A stretch of 10,318 nucleotides of DNA from JABFXC01 sp035551575 (GCA_035551575.1 DASZNJ010000436.1:1-10318), one strand, 5' to 3'. Positions 1 through 6,979 are shown, counted from the first letter of the stretch. The notes: generated by a model from the sequence alone, not told the origin. Translations and numbers: made by a program.

Positions 1-1212
1 CACCACGACGAGCAGCGACATCCCGAGCCCGCGCCGCTGCAGCGCGGGCCGCGCGCGGGCGAGCCGGCGCCAGAGGTGCGTCAGCCCGCCCCCCGCCGCG
101 ATCAGCGCCAGCGGCAGGAGGTACAGCCAGACACGCACGTACGGTATGCGTCCGTTGAGGAACAGCAGCACGGTCGCGGCAACGATCGCCGCCCCTGCCA
201 GCGAGACGCTGCGCCGCGCGCGCGACCCGCGCAGTATCGTCGCCGCCACCAGCCCGACGGCGACCAGCATTGCGAGCCACCACGGCCACCCGCGCGTCCA
301 GTCGCTCCAGACCGCGCCGTAGAACTCCGGCAGCCCGGCGAAGAACGATGCCCGCGACTGCGGCCGCACGAAACGATTGCCAATGACGAGCGCGATCCCG
401 CTCCGCGCGACGACCGGGAGGTAGAGCAGCGCGGTGCCGCACGCGATGGCGAGCGTCGTCCACTGCAGGCGCGCGGCCATGGCGCGCGGCCCGATCACCG
501 TGTCGCCGGCGCGCGCTTCCGCCCAGAGCCAGAGGGCGATCCCGGCCAGCGGATAGAGCATGATCGGGATCGTCCACATCCCGAGCGCGCCGAGGAGCGC
601 GATCCCCGCCCAGGCCGCACTGTTCTCGCGGCGCGGCAGCCGCGCGGCGACGAGCACCATCAGCAGCGTCAGGCAGCAGACGATCGTGTAGCCGCGCGCG
701 TTCGTCGAGTACAGCGTCAGGCTCGCCGACGTCGCCGCGAGCGCCGCCGAGATCAGCCCGGCCGACGGCGAGTACAGCGCGCGTCCCGCTGCCCACGTCA
801 GCGGCACGAGCAGGACACCGGCGATGAACGCGGGAAGGCGCAGCGCCCACGGCTCGCTGCCGAACAGCGCGGCCGCGAGGTGGACGAGCAGCGTGTGAAA
901 GAGGTGGTTGTTCGGGAAGCGGTAGTTGGAGAGCGACTTCGCCAGCGGCTGCGATGCGTAGTCGATCCACGTCGCGGCCTCGTCGTAGCGCATCGGCTGG
1001 AAGAGCGGCCCCCAGCGGATCACGATCGCCAACGCGGTGATCGCACCGATCGCGATCCATTCGCCGATCGTCACCCGCCGCAGCGAGACGAGGGCGCGCA
1101 CCCGCAGCTCGCGCCAGTCGCGTCGCAGCACGGACCAGAGCGCGCGCAGGCGGTGGCGCGTCCGCCGGTACACCTCGGCCAGCGCGAGCACGACGAGGAG
1201 GGCGAGAATCAT
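1..1212 (-). CDS. GT-C fold membrane glycosyltransferase (PMT/ArnT-like, family 39 type), C-terminus missing
   Basis: I translated this frame by hand. It is open from an ATG at 1212 to the left edge (404 codons), so the C-terminus lies outside the window. An in-frame TAG five codons upstream of the ATG fixes the earliest start. The product is strongly hydrophobic with many predicted membrane spans (for example about 51-67, 104-118, 125-143 and 150-195). The first extracytoplasmic loop carries the Asp-Glu pair typical of GT-C enzymes (MRYDEAATW, D77-E78). It is followed by FPNNHLFHTLL and a RLPAF...GRALYSP...NARGYT stretch, as in the PMT_2/ArnT-like superfamily. Such enzymes move a sugar from a polyprenyl-phosphate donor to a lipid, glycan or protein on the outer face of the inner membrane; donor and acceptor cannot be told here. 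No Shine-Dalgarno sequence is visible. It follows the chemoreceptor gene but is separated from it by a strong hairpin, so it is probably transcribed separately. Confidence 0.85.
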   Translation of the reverse strand, partial: MILALLVVLALAEVYRRTRHRLRALWSVLRRDWRELRVRALVSLRRVTIGEWIAIGAITALAIVIRWGPLFQPMRYDEAATWIDYASQPLAKSLSNYRFPNNHLFHTLLVHLAAALFGSEPWALRLPAFIAGVLLVPLTWAAGRALYSPSAGLISAALAATSASLTLYSTNARGYTIVCCLTLLMVLVAARLPRRENSAAWAGIALLGALGMWTIPIMLYPLAGIALWLWAEARAGDTVIGPRAMAARLQWTTLAIACGTALLYLPVVARSGIALVIGNRFVRPQSRASFFAGLPEFYGAVWSDWTRGWPWWLAMLVAVGLVAATILRGSRARRSVSLAGAAIVAATVLLFLNGRIPYVRVWLYLLPLALIAAGGGLTHLWRRLARARPALQRRGLGMSLLVVV

Positions 1213-1243
1213 GTCGGGAGAAGACTAAGCGCGCGGAGCAGAA

Positions 1244-1286
1244 ACCGCGACGCGCGAGAGCCCGGCGGACTCCCGCGCGTCGCGGT
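1244..1286 (-). terminator. Perfect 13-bp inverted repeat between chemoreceptor and glycosyltransferase genes
   Basis: The arm ACCGCGACGCGCG at 1244-1256 pairs perfectly with CGCGCGTCGCGGT at 1274-1286 around a 17-nt loop that can add a few more pairs. It lies in the 86-bp gap after the chemoreceptor stop. On the minus strand the stem is followed by TTTC, a short U-run; on the plus strand by GTTTC. It is best read as a terminator for the chemoreceptor transcript, though the U-tract is short. Confidence 0.6.
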
Positions 1287-1298
1287 GTTTCCCGTGCC

Positions 1299-3101
1299 TC
1301 AGACCCCGACGGGTCGTCCGCTTTCGGAGGCCGGGCGGTAGGTCGGCGCGGGCACCCCGTCGCCCTTCACGCTGAAGAAGCTCACCTGCCGCTGCAGGGT
1401 GTCCGCCTGCGCCGACATCTCCTCGGCCATCGCCGCCAGCTGCTCGGCGGCGGCGGCGTTGCGCTGCGTGATCTCGTCGACCTGCCCGAGCGCGCGCGTC
1501 ACCTGCTCGATCCCCGATGCCTGGTCGGCCGACGCGGCGGCGACCGTCTGCACGATGTTCGCCGTCTTCCGGATCGACGGCACGAGCTCGGAGAGCAGCG
1601 CCCCCGACGCCTCGGCGACCTCCTGGCTCGACCCGGTGAGCCGCGTGATCTCCTTCGCCGCTGCCTGGCTCCGCTCGGCGAGCTTCCGCACCTCGGTCGC
1701 GACGACGTTGAAGCCGCGCCCATGCTCGCCCGCGCGTGCCGCCTCGATCGCCGCGTTGAGCGCGAGGAGATTGGTCTGGTTCGCGATCTCCTCGATGATC
1801 GACACCTTGTCGGCGATCGTCTTCATCACCGCCAGCATCTGCTGGATCGCCTTTCCGCTCTCGTCGGCGTCCTTCACGCCCTTGAGCGCCATCTGCTCCA
1901 TCTCGCGGCTGCTCGTCGCGTTGCGCGCGATCGAGCTGTTGATCTCCTCGAGCGATGACGTCGTCTCCTCGACGCTGGCGGCTTCGTCGTTCGCGCCTTC
2001 GGAGAGGCTCTGCGCCGACGCCGTCAGCTGCTGCGACGCCGAGGTGATCGCCGCGGCACCCGAGCGCATGTCGCCGATGACGCGCGACAGCGTCCCGATC
2101 ATCGAGACGAATGCGTTGGCGAAGCTGTCGTCCGCCGACCGCGGCGTGACCTGCACCGTGAGGTTGCCCTCCGACATCTGGTCGGCGACGGTCCCCATGT
2201 CGCGCAGGTACTGCGTCATGTTCGCGAACGCGTTGCCGAAGGTGTCGCGCTCGGAGCGCGGCCGGACCTGGATCGAGAGGTCGCCGCGGGCGATCGCATC
2301 CGCCGTCCCCGACATCTCGCCAAGGTAGGCGACCATCTGCTGCATCGAGCGCAGCAGCCTGCCCACTTCGTCCTCGCCCTTCGCTTCCACCCGCACCGTC
2401 ATGTCGCCCTGCGCGAGCCGGTCGGCGACGGCGACCGCCTCGGCGAGCGGTTCCGTCACCGAGCGAGTCGCGAACTTCGAGAGCTGCGACAGCGCGAGGA
2501 TCACGACGATGGTCAACAGCCCGAGGACGAGAAGACCCGCGTTCTGCGTCTGCGCCGCGGAGCTGAACAGGTGGGTGATCGCCGCGCGGTTGGCCCTGGT
2601 CTGGGCGTCGATCATCGCGTTCAGCTGCAGGACGAGCTCACCCTGCTTCTGCGCGCGAGCGAGTCCCTCGTCGGTCATGGTGGAGCTGCTGGCCATGTCG
2701 CCGGCGACCCGCCGGGCGATGACGTAGTACGCGCGGAAGGTCGAATCGAGGCGGGCCAGCGCGGCCTGGTCGTTGGTCGGCCGCTTGCGCTGCGCTTCGA
2801 TGTCGGCCAGGAAGATGTCGCGGAGGCTGTCGGTTTCCGACAGGCGCTCAGGCTCGCTCGCCCGGATCAGGTCTCCGAGCGTGCTCTTGATCGTGCTGAG
2901 GACCTGAGCCTCCTTCTGGTTGCTCTGCAGCGACGGATAGTAGCCATCCTCGAGTTGCGTCAGCCGGCTCGCCGTGAACTGCCCCATCGTGAACACCACG
3001 GCGCACACGAAGATCAGTGCGCCGGCGGCGACCCATGGGAAGACCTGAAGTTTTTGACGGAAGGAGAGGCGCTGGAACCGCTCTCGCCATTGCTGAAGCA
3101 T
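1299..3101 (-). CDS. Transmembrane methyl-accepting chemotaxis protein with three consecutive HAMP repeats
   Basis: The 600-residue receptor has a short cytoplasmic N-terminus, a first membrane span at about 22-40, and a helical periplasmic sensor at about 45-185 with the look of a four-helix-bundle MCP domain. A second span lies at about 188-205, followed by a HAMP domain (about 209-261). Two further HAMP-like repeats follow (about 266-302 and 306-342), sharing the pattern GDLSIQVRPRS / GNLTVQVTPRS. The remaining coiled coil contains the conserved signalling hairpin tip (EIANQTNLLALNAAIEAARAGE, about 438-459), which contacts CheA and CheW. The C-terminus has no NWETF-type tether for CheR/CheB. 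Its role is to sense a periplasmic signal and control a CheA kinase. The gene follows the periplasmic binding-protein gene by 122 bp on the same strand, suggesting that protein presents the ligand. The ATG start at 3101 places the first span correctly, but no clear ribosome-binding site precedes it. Confidence 0.93.
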   Translation of the reverse strand: MLQQWRERFQRLSFRQKLQVFPWVAAGALIFVCAVVFTMGQFTASRLTQLEDGYYPSLQSNQKEAQVLSTIKSTLGDLIRASEPERLSETDSLRDIFLADIEAQRKRPTNDQAALARLDSTFRAYYVIARRVAGDMASSSTMTDEGLARAQKQGELVLQLNAMIDAQTRANRAAITHLFSSAAQTQNAGLLVLGLLTIVVILALSQLSKFATRSVTEPLAEAVAVADRLAQGDMTVRVEAKGEDEVGRLLRSMQQMVAYLGEMSGTADAIARGDLSIQVRPRSERDTFGNAFANMTQYLRDMGTVADQMSEGNLTVQVTPRSADDSFANAFVSMIGTLSRVIGDMRSGAAAITSASQQLTASAQSLSEGANDEAASVEETTSSLEEINSSIARNATSSREMEQMALKGVKDADESGKAIQQMLAVMKTIADKVSIIEEIANQTNLLALNAAIEAARAGEHGRGFNVVATEVRKLAERSQAAAKEITRLTGSSQEVAEASGALLSELVPSIRKTANIVQTVAAASADQASGIEQVTRALGQVDEITQRNAAAAEQLAAMAEEMSAQADTLQRQVSFFSVKGDGVPAPTYRPASESGRPVGV

Positions 3102-3151
3102 TCGGAATCGGTGCGGCGGGCGCGCAGCTGGGCGCGCTCACTCGGTCTCGC

Positions 3152-3172
3152 GATGCCGCCTCGCGCGGCATC
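3152..3172 (-). promoter_or_regulatory. Intercistronic hairpin nearest the chemoreceptor start
   Basis: GATGCCGC (3152-3159) and GCGGCATC (3165-3172) form a perfect 8-bp stem with a 5-nt loop, about 50 nt before the receptor start. There is no U-run, so it is not a classical terminator. It could stabilise the 3' end of the binding-protein message or limit read-through to the receptor. Confidence 0.4.
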
Positions 3173-3194
3173 CGCAGTCAGTTGACGATTCTTC

Positions 3195-3213
3195 CCGCCG
3201 ATGGTATCGGCGG
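3195..3213 (-). promoter_or_regulatory. Intercistronic hairpin just after the binding-protein stop
   Basis: CCGCCGAT (3195-3202) and ATCGGCGG (3206-3213) pair perfectly over 8 bp with a 3-nt loop, and the pairing can extend past one mismatch. It begins about 11 nt after the stop codon of the binding protein. No U-tract follows on the minus strand. Position and strength suit an mRNA-stabilising or attenuating stem that leaves more binding protein than receptor. Confidence 0.45.
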
Positions 3214-3223
3214 AAATCGCCCG

Positions 3224-3664
3224 TTACGGAGAGACCGAGAGGGCCTTCACCCCGCGTCCGATGTCGACCCCTTTGGAGACATAGCCGATCGCCCCCGGAT
3301 TCGAGCGGACGAAGGCGACCACGTCGTTCTCGGTCCGCTTTTCCGGCGGCGGGACGTCGCGCCCCGAGAAGATCTGCTGCTGCCAGTAGGACTTCACCTG
3401 CGCGATCGACTTGTTGAGCACCGTCCGCGCGAACGCCTCGCGCGCCTTCGCGGCCGGCGGAAGCTCGACCGGCGCGACGGTCTTCCCCGACTGCCAGGCG
3501 ACGGTCTTCTTGAGAAAGAGCCTGGCGACCTCGTCCCTCGGCATGGAGGAAACCGGATTGGAGGCGTTGACGATGACCGTGAAATCCTGCGCGCGCGCGG
3601 CCAGCGGGGACGACAACACGCCGACCGTCGCGATCAGCGATAACAGCGTGCAATTGCGCTTCAT
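3224..3664 (-). CDS. Small periplasmic PstS-like (PBP_like) phosphate/anion-binding protein
   Basis: The 146-residue protein begins with a Sec signal peptide (MKRNCTLLSL..., hydrophobic core about 6-20, probable cleavage after the ARA of LAARAQ near residue 25). The mature part resembles one half of a PstS-type phosphate-binding fold: an early VIVNASNPVSSM strand and turn, a DEVARLFLKKTVAWQSG helix, a SYWQQQIFSG segment, and a terminal FVRSNPGAIGYVSKG motif characteristic of these proteins. It is about half the length of a true PstS, as in the single-domain family often named 'phosphate ABC transporter substrate-binding protein', and no transporter genes are adjacent. The chemoreceptor gene follows, so I infer a ligand-presenting role in chemotaxis; the ligand is unproven. 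It carries the only TTA codon I found outside a GTTAGG context (in the signal peptide). No Shine-Dalgarno sequence is obvious. Confidence 0.85.
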   Translation of the reverse strand: MKRNCTLLSLIATVGVLSSPLAARAQDFTVIVNASNPVSSMPRDEVARLFLKKTVAWQSGKTVAPVELPPAAKAREAFARTVLNKSIAQVKSYWQQQIFSGRDVPPPEKRTENDVVAFVRSNPGAIGYVSKGVDIGRGVKALSVSP

Positions 3665-3734
3665 TGAACTCGGGTAGTGCGGTAGGGCGCGACGGCGTCG
3701 CCGCGTATGTGGATGACGGGCGGGGCCATACCGC

Positions 3735-3762
3735 GGTCACAACGGGTGACCGTCAGTCACCC
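3735..3762 (-). promoter_or_regulatory. Cluster of GTCAC/GTGAC half-sites upstream of the binding-protein gene, able to form alternative hairpins
   Basis: The 178-bp gap upstream of the binding protein contains GGTCAC (3735-3740), GGGTGACC (3744-3751) and GTCACCC (3756-3762). The middle element can pair with either neighbour: a 6-bp stem on the left, or GGGTGAC/GTCACCC, a 7-bp stem with a 5-nt loop, on the right. It could be a regulator operator or a leader-RNA switch for the sensor genes. The half-sites do not keep the 11-bp spacing of a PhoB box. I found no convincing -35/-10 pair nearby. Confidence 0.3.
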
Positions 3763-3821
3763 ATCAGCGAGCATCGGCATGGGGAGCGCGAAAGTTGAGC
3801 GCCCGGCGCGCGCGCCGAAGA

Positions 3822-3839
3822 GCGACCGAACCTGGTCGC
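3822..3839 (-). terminator. Short hairpin directly after the SGNH gene
   Basis: GCGACC (3822-3827) and GGTCGC (3834-3839) form a 6-bp stem with a 6-nt loop, starting 3 nt past the SGNH stop codon. A further GC-only self-complementary run lies at 3804-3817. No U-tract is present, so termination of the ispH operon here is plausible but weakly supported. Confidence 0.3.
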
Positions 3840-3842
3840 CGG

Positions 3843-4604
3843 CTACTCGATGTCGAGGGCCTCGAGCCAGACGCGCCGGATCTCGCTCGCGCCCATCGCC
3901 GAGGGCTCGATCAGCGACCGCTTCCAGTACCAGCGGTGTTCGGGGCCGACGCTCGCCCCATGCCCGAGGAAGTGCGCGTAGACGTCGGCAAGCACGGCAT
4001 TTTCGCGCGTCGCCGCGGCGTTCCGGATGTGGGCGTTGAGCGTGTCGAGGTGACGGAGCGGCAGCTTGCCGACATCCTCGAGAATCCCCGGGATCACCCC
4101 GATGCGGTCGGACGGATCGTAGACGGTCGTCAGGAGGAGCCGGGCCCGCGGCAGCCGGTCGGCGACGAGGTCGAGCATCGCGTCGTACGCGCCGGCGATG
4201 TCGTTCACGATGCGCTCCATCAGCGACTGGCGCGGCTTCGACGAGTAGGCGCTGAGCAGGTCGTTGCCCCCGACGCTGATCGTGACGATCGCCTCCTCGC
4301 TGCTCTCCTCGACCTGGTCGAGCTGGTCGCCAAAGACGTCGCCGATCGTCGCCGCGTCGGTCGCCAGGTTCCGGGCGGTGACGCGCGGCCAGCGCGACGC
4401 GAGGTCGCGGCCGGCGAACTCCGGCCAGCGCGCATCGTCGTTGCGGACGAGCAGCGATGCCGCACCTAACGGCGCGACGTGCCCCGCCGCGGGCCGCCGC
4501 TCGAGGGCGACGGCGACGTCGATCTCCCCCGCGTCGAGCGCGGGATAGAGGTCGATCGACATCGAGTCGCCGAGGGCGATGTACCGGATCGCGCCGGCGC
4601 TCAC
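3843..4604 (-). CDS. SGNH/GDSL hydrolase-fold protein with altered catalytic blocks
   Basis: The 253-residue protein has SGNH block I near its N-terminus (IALGDSMS, nucleophile Ser14) and block III as VGGND (Gly113, Asn114), so the fold call is secure. Block II reads NLATDAATI, with Ala84 where the oxyanion-hole glycine is usual. Block V, normally Asp-x-x-His-Pro, reads SLIEPSAMGA: Ser230 and Glu233 stand in place of Asp and His. The usual catalytic dyad therefore appears absent, unless another residue serves or this is a subfamily with a different triad. No signal peptide is seen, so it is probably cytoplasmic. The GTG start at 4604 is required because block I begins at residue 10. It overlaps the stop of the upstream gene by 4 nt (GTGA) and has a GGAGGGG ribosome-binding site, implying translational coupling. 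It is the last gene of the ispH trio; the substrate is unknown. Confidence 0.85.
   Translation of the reverse strand: MSAGAIRYIALGDSMSIDLYPALDAGEIDVAVALERRPAAGHVAPLGAASLLVRNDDARWPEFAGRDLASRWPRVTARNLATDAATIGDVFGDQLDQVEESSEEAIVTISVGGNDLLSAYSSKPRQSLMERIVNDIAGAYDAMLDLVADRLPRARLLLTTVYDPSDRIGVIPGILEDVGKLPLRHLDTLNAHIRNAAATRENAVLADVYAHFLGHGASVGPEHRWYWKRSLIEPSAMGASEIRRVWLEALDIE
4464..4471 (-). repeat. CGTTAGG octamer site 1 (variant CGTTAGGT)
   Basis: This lies on the sense strand of the SGNH gene, giving Leu46-Gly47 as TTA-GGT. It is the only one of the six sites that differs from CGTTAGGC, at the last base. Confidence 0.6.
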
Positions 4605-5632
4605 TGCGCGCTCGCCCCTCCGGCAGGGGTCCCGACCGGGTCGTCGACCAGCGCGCGCCAGGCGAGCGACCAGCGCCGCGTCTGCCCGGGCTCGAGCCAG
4701 GCGGCGCTGCCGTCCACACCCGCCGCGCTGGCGAGGGCACCGGGCACCCCGATCGCCGGCTGCAGCGACACCAGCCGCGCGCCGTTTCCGCCGAGCTTCC
4801 GCCTCACGTTCAACCCGATGCGCGAGACTTCAGCGGCGTCGAACCGGAGCTCGAGGCGCTGCGGGCCCTCGACGACCGTCGCCGTCCCCGTCGGCAGGTC
4901 GAAGGAGAGATGGCAGGCGAACCGGCCGCCGATCGAATCCGGGACGCTCATGTCCACCAGCTTCTTCGCCGTCCGGAAGCGCGGCCAGCGGTGCTCGGCG
5001 CCGACGCCGAGCAGGTCGATCCCCTCCTGGGAGATCACCCGCGACCGCGCGTTGTCGGGGAGGAGCAGCCGGGTGTGCTCGCCTAACGGCATGGCGACGT
5101 TGGCCGCCCAGAGGAAGGGAAGGGGCGCCGACCCGATGTTCGTGACCTCGTAGCGCATCGCGACCTCCCCCGGCGACGCGCTGACGACGCGGACGAACCG
5201 GTAAGGCATCCGTTCCCCCGTCCACGCCAGCGTCGCCTCGACCGAGCCGTCGAGCGTGGCGATCTTCGCTCCCGGCTGCAGCCGGTGCAGCTCGCCTAAC
5301 GCGGGCTGCTCGAACGCCACGCCGGTGTGCTTCGACAGGACGCGGCACGGCAGCACCGTCGGAAACGCCTCCTGGTATCCCCCGGCCAGCGCGACGTCGA
5401 GCTCGCGCCGCTCGGGGCCTTCGGTCGGCGGCTCGCTCGGGGCGAGCCACTGCCGGCCGCCCAGCTCGAGCGCGGTGATCCGCCCGCCCCACGCCGGGAT
5501 CATCACGACGCGGACCCCCGCCGCCCGCAGCTCGATCTCTCCCGGCCGGTCGAGCGGGTTCTCGACGCGCTCGCGCCGGCCCGTCAGACGCGACAGGAGC
5601 GTCCCGACGGCGGCCCCGCGCCGCTCAGCCAA
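4601..5632 (-). CDS. Galactose-mutarotase-like (aldose epimerase superfamily) protein with probable catalytic substitutions
   Basis: The 343-residue protein has the mutarotase-like beta-sandwich signature: an early AWGGRITALELGGRQWL strand pair (about 47-63), GGYQEAFPTVLP (84-95), LPFLWAANVAM (171-181), and a C-terminal SLQPAIGVPGAL...AAWLEPGQTRRWSLAW. In active relatives the third motif usually ends WAAHP and the last reads LEPxxG; those His and Glu are the acid-base pair. Here they appear as Asn178 (codon AAC) and Gln291 (codon CAG), so epimerase activity is doubtful and carbohydrate binding more likely. This alignment is from memory. There is no signal peptide. The TTG start at 5632 overlaps the ispH stop by 8 nt, and no Shine-Dalgarno sequence is seen. 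The next in-frame ATG (codon 44) would remove the first strands of the fold. It is translated with ispH upstream and the SGNH gene downstream. Confidence 0.82.
   Translation of the reverse strand: MAERRGAAVGTLLSRLTGRRERVENPLDRPGEIELRAAGVRVVMIPAWGGRITALELGGRQWLAPSEPPTEGPERRELDVALAGGYQEAFPTVLPCRVLSKHTGVAFEQPALGELHRLQPGAKIATLDGSVEATLAWTGERMPYRFVRVVSASPGEVAMRYEVTNIGSAPLPFLWAANVAMPLGEHTRLLLPDNARSRVISQEGIDLLGVGAEHRWPRFRTAKKLVDMSVPDSIGGRFACHLSFDLPTGTATVVEGPQRLELRFDAAEVSRIGLNVRRKLGGNGARLVSLQPAIGVPGALASAAGVDGSAAWLEPGQTRRWSLAWRALVDDPVGTPAGGASAQ
4615..4621 (-). promoter_or_regulatory. Ribosome-binding site deciding the GTG start of the SGNH gene
   Basis: On the minus strand this reads GGAGGGG, followed by 10 nt and then GTG at 4604. 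It lies within the end of the mutarotase-like gene and is one of the few clear Shine-Dalgarno sequences in the window. Confidence 0.6.
5081..5088 (-). repeat. CGTTAGGC octamer site 2
   Basis: This lies on the sense strand of the mutarotase-like gene, giving Leu183-Gly184 (PLGEH) as TTA-GGC, five residues after the substituted Asn178. Confidence 0.6.
5294..5301 (-). repeat. CGTTAGGC octamer site 3
   Basis: This is the second copy in the mutarotase-like gene, sense strand, encoding Leu112-Gly113 (ALGEL) as TTA-GGC. Confidence 0.6.
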
Positions 5633-6842
5633 CGTCGGGCACGATACCGCGCGTCGCGAAGATGCGCGCGACCGCCTCGCCGATCTTGTTGTTCGGCGTG
5701 CTCGCCCCCGCCGTCAGCCCGACCCGCACCGGACCGGCAGCCGGCATCCATCCCTCGGCGACCTGCTCGCTGTGATGCAGCCCCGCCGGCCGGAAGCGGA
5801 TCTTCCCGCCGTCCGGGTCGATCGCCGTCGCGTCCTCGACGTGATACGTCGTCACCCGCTCGGCGCAGATAGCCGCCAGCGACAGCGTGTTGCTCGAGTT
5901 GTAGCCGCCGACGACGATCATCACGTCGAGCGGCTCCTCGAGGAGCTCGCGGACCGCGTCCTGCCGGTCCTGCGTCGCGCTGCAGATCGTGTCGAAGGTG
6001 CGGAAGTGCTCGGCGCGGTGCGTCGCGTCATAACGGCGCTCCATCGCCGCTCCCACCTCCTCGCCGATCGCCAGCGACTCGCGGGCGAGCATCGTCGTCT
6101 GGTTGGCGACGCCGACGCGCTGCAGGTGCAGGTCGGGATCGAAGCCGGGGGAGATCGCGTGCGCGAACTTCTCGAGGATCATCTCCCGCGTCACCCCCTT
6201 CTGCTCGATGAAGTCGCAGATCACCCGCACCTCGTCCATGTTGCGGACGACGATGTAGTGGCCGTTCGGGTACTTCATCACCTGCGATGCCGTCGCCCGC
6301 GTCTCTTCGTGGTAGTACTTCCCGTGGATGAGCGCGGTGTAGCCGTCCTTCGCGTAGTTGTCGACGCGCTTCCAGACGTTGAGCACCGAGCCGCAGGTCG
6401 TGTCGACCATGATGCAGCCGTTGGCGCGCAGCGTCTCGAAGTCGGTGATCGTGACGCCGAAGGCGGGCATGATGACCACGTCCTCGGGGCGGACGCGGGA
6501 GTAGTCGAACGAGCCATCCTTCGCCGCGGCGAGGATCTCGATCCCCATCTCGCGCAGCTTCGCGTTCACGTGCGGGTTGTGGATGATCTCCCCGACCATG
6601 AAGACCTTCTTGTCGGGAAACTTCCGCCGCGTCTGGTACGCGTACTCCACCGCGCGCTCGACGCCGTAGCAGAAGCCGAACTCCTTCGCCAGCCGCAGCG
6701 TGACGTCGCCCGCGGCCAGGGTGTACTCGTTGGCGCGCAGGAAGTCGACCAGCCGGCCGTCGTAGTCCGACGCGAGCTCGTCCTGAACTTCGGACTTGAG
6801 CCCGAAGCCCTTCCGGAAGTAGGTGAGATCCTGCGGAGGCAT
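5625..6842 (-). CDS. ispH: 4-hydroxy-3-methylbut-2-enyl diphosphate reductase (IspH/LytB), long form
   Basis: This catalyses the last step of the MEP pathway, reducing HMBPP to IPP and DMAPP with a [4Fe-4S] cluster in the cytoplasm. Counting from the GTG at 6845, the three cluster cysteines are visible: C59 in EFGFCYGVERAV, C151 in VDTTCGSV and C288 in TICSATQDRQ. Substrate-site motifs are also intact: EIIHNPHVN (H89), GKYYHEET with the proton-relay Glu180, GGYNSSNT (314-320) and the late AGASTPN (379-385). At about 405 residues it is the long type seen in cyanobacteria and plastids, roughly 90 longer than the E. coli enzyme, with an N-terminal extension of about 45 residues before the core. 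GTG (6845) and ATG (6842) are adjacent possible starts. A TATAGA hexamer lies 8 nt before the ATG, with no Shine-Dalgarno sequence, which suggests a leaderless message. It leads an overlapping three-gene operon and is divergent from the LD-carboxypeptidase gene. Confidence 0.97.
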   Translation of the reverse strand: MPPQDLTYFRKGFGLKSEVQDELASDYDGRLVDFLRANEYTLAAGDVTLRLAKEFGFCYGVERAVEYAYQTRRKFPDKKVFMVGEIIHNPHVNAKLREMGIEILAAAKDGSFDYSRVRPEDVVIMPAFGVTITDFETLRANGCIMVDTTCGSVLNVWKRVDNYAKDGYTALIHGKYYHEETRATASQVMKYPNGHYIVVRNMDEVRVICDFIEQKGVTREMILEKFAHAISPGFDPDLHLQRVGVANQTTMLARESLAIGEEVGAAMERRYDATHRAEHFRTFDTICSATQDRQDAVRELLEEPLDVMIVVGGYNSSNTLSLAAICAERVTTYHVEDATAIDPDGGKIRFRPAGLHHSEQVAEGWMPAAGPVRVGLTAGASTPNNKIGEAVARIFATRGIVPDVG

Positions 6843-6850
6843 CACTGAAA

Positions 6851-6856
6851 TCTATA
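6851..6856 (-). promoter_or_regulatory. -10-like hexamer of ispH, probable leaderless promoter
   Basis: The minus strand reads TATAGA, 8 nt before the ATG (5 nt before the GTG). Transcription would begin at or next to the start codon. No good -35 is seen (TTCAGA lies too far away at a 20-nt spacing), and no Shine-Dalgarno sequence could fit. Confidence 0.45.
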
Positions 6857-6979
6857 GAACGCGATTGCTTCTCGCATCTGAACCGGGGGGAAGCAGCGCC
6901 GAGTCGTGAGGACGGGTGGGCCTCCCGTGGTCGCGGTGATCGAGGGAGTGCCTCACTTCCGCGCGCTTGTGACGCCGCC

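Noticed and set aside
76..1341. 421-codon open frame on the plus strand
   Set aside because: It is extremely Arg/Pro-rich without domains and lies antisense to the membrane glycosyltransferase frame, which has coherent membrane spans and motifs. It is a GC-driven shadow.
1399..2328. 309-codon Ser/Ala-rich frame on the plus strand
   Set aside because: It lies opposite the highly conserved signalling domain of the chemoreceptor. Ser/Ala bias is what the reverse complement of that coiled coil gives.
3195..3213. Flagellar sigma-28-like -10 (GCCGATAC on the minus strand) upstream of the chemoreceptor
   Set aside because: No TAAA-like -35 lies about 15 nt upstream, and the sequence is fully explained as one arm of a hairpin.
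3224..3664. True PstS of a phosphate ABC transporter
   Set aside because: It is about half the length of PstS and no pstC, pstA, pstB or phoU gene is adjacent.
3735..3762. PhoB (PHO) box upstream of the PstS-like gene
   Set aside because: The GTCAC elements alternate in orientation and do not show the direct repeats with 11-bp period that a PHO box needs.
3804..3817. Self-complementary GC run CGGCGCGCGCGCCG as a regulatory palindrome
   Set aside because: Alternating GC runs are expected by chance at this base composition. It may add to the weak stem after the SGNH gene but has no independent support.
5256..6848. 530-codon open frame on the plus strand
   Set aside because: It is antisense to ispH, whose cysteines and motifs are intact. 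Its composition (Arg, Val, Asp and His runs) is typical of a mirror frame.
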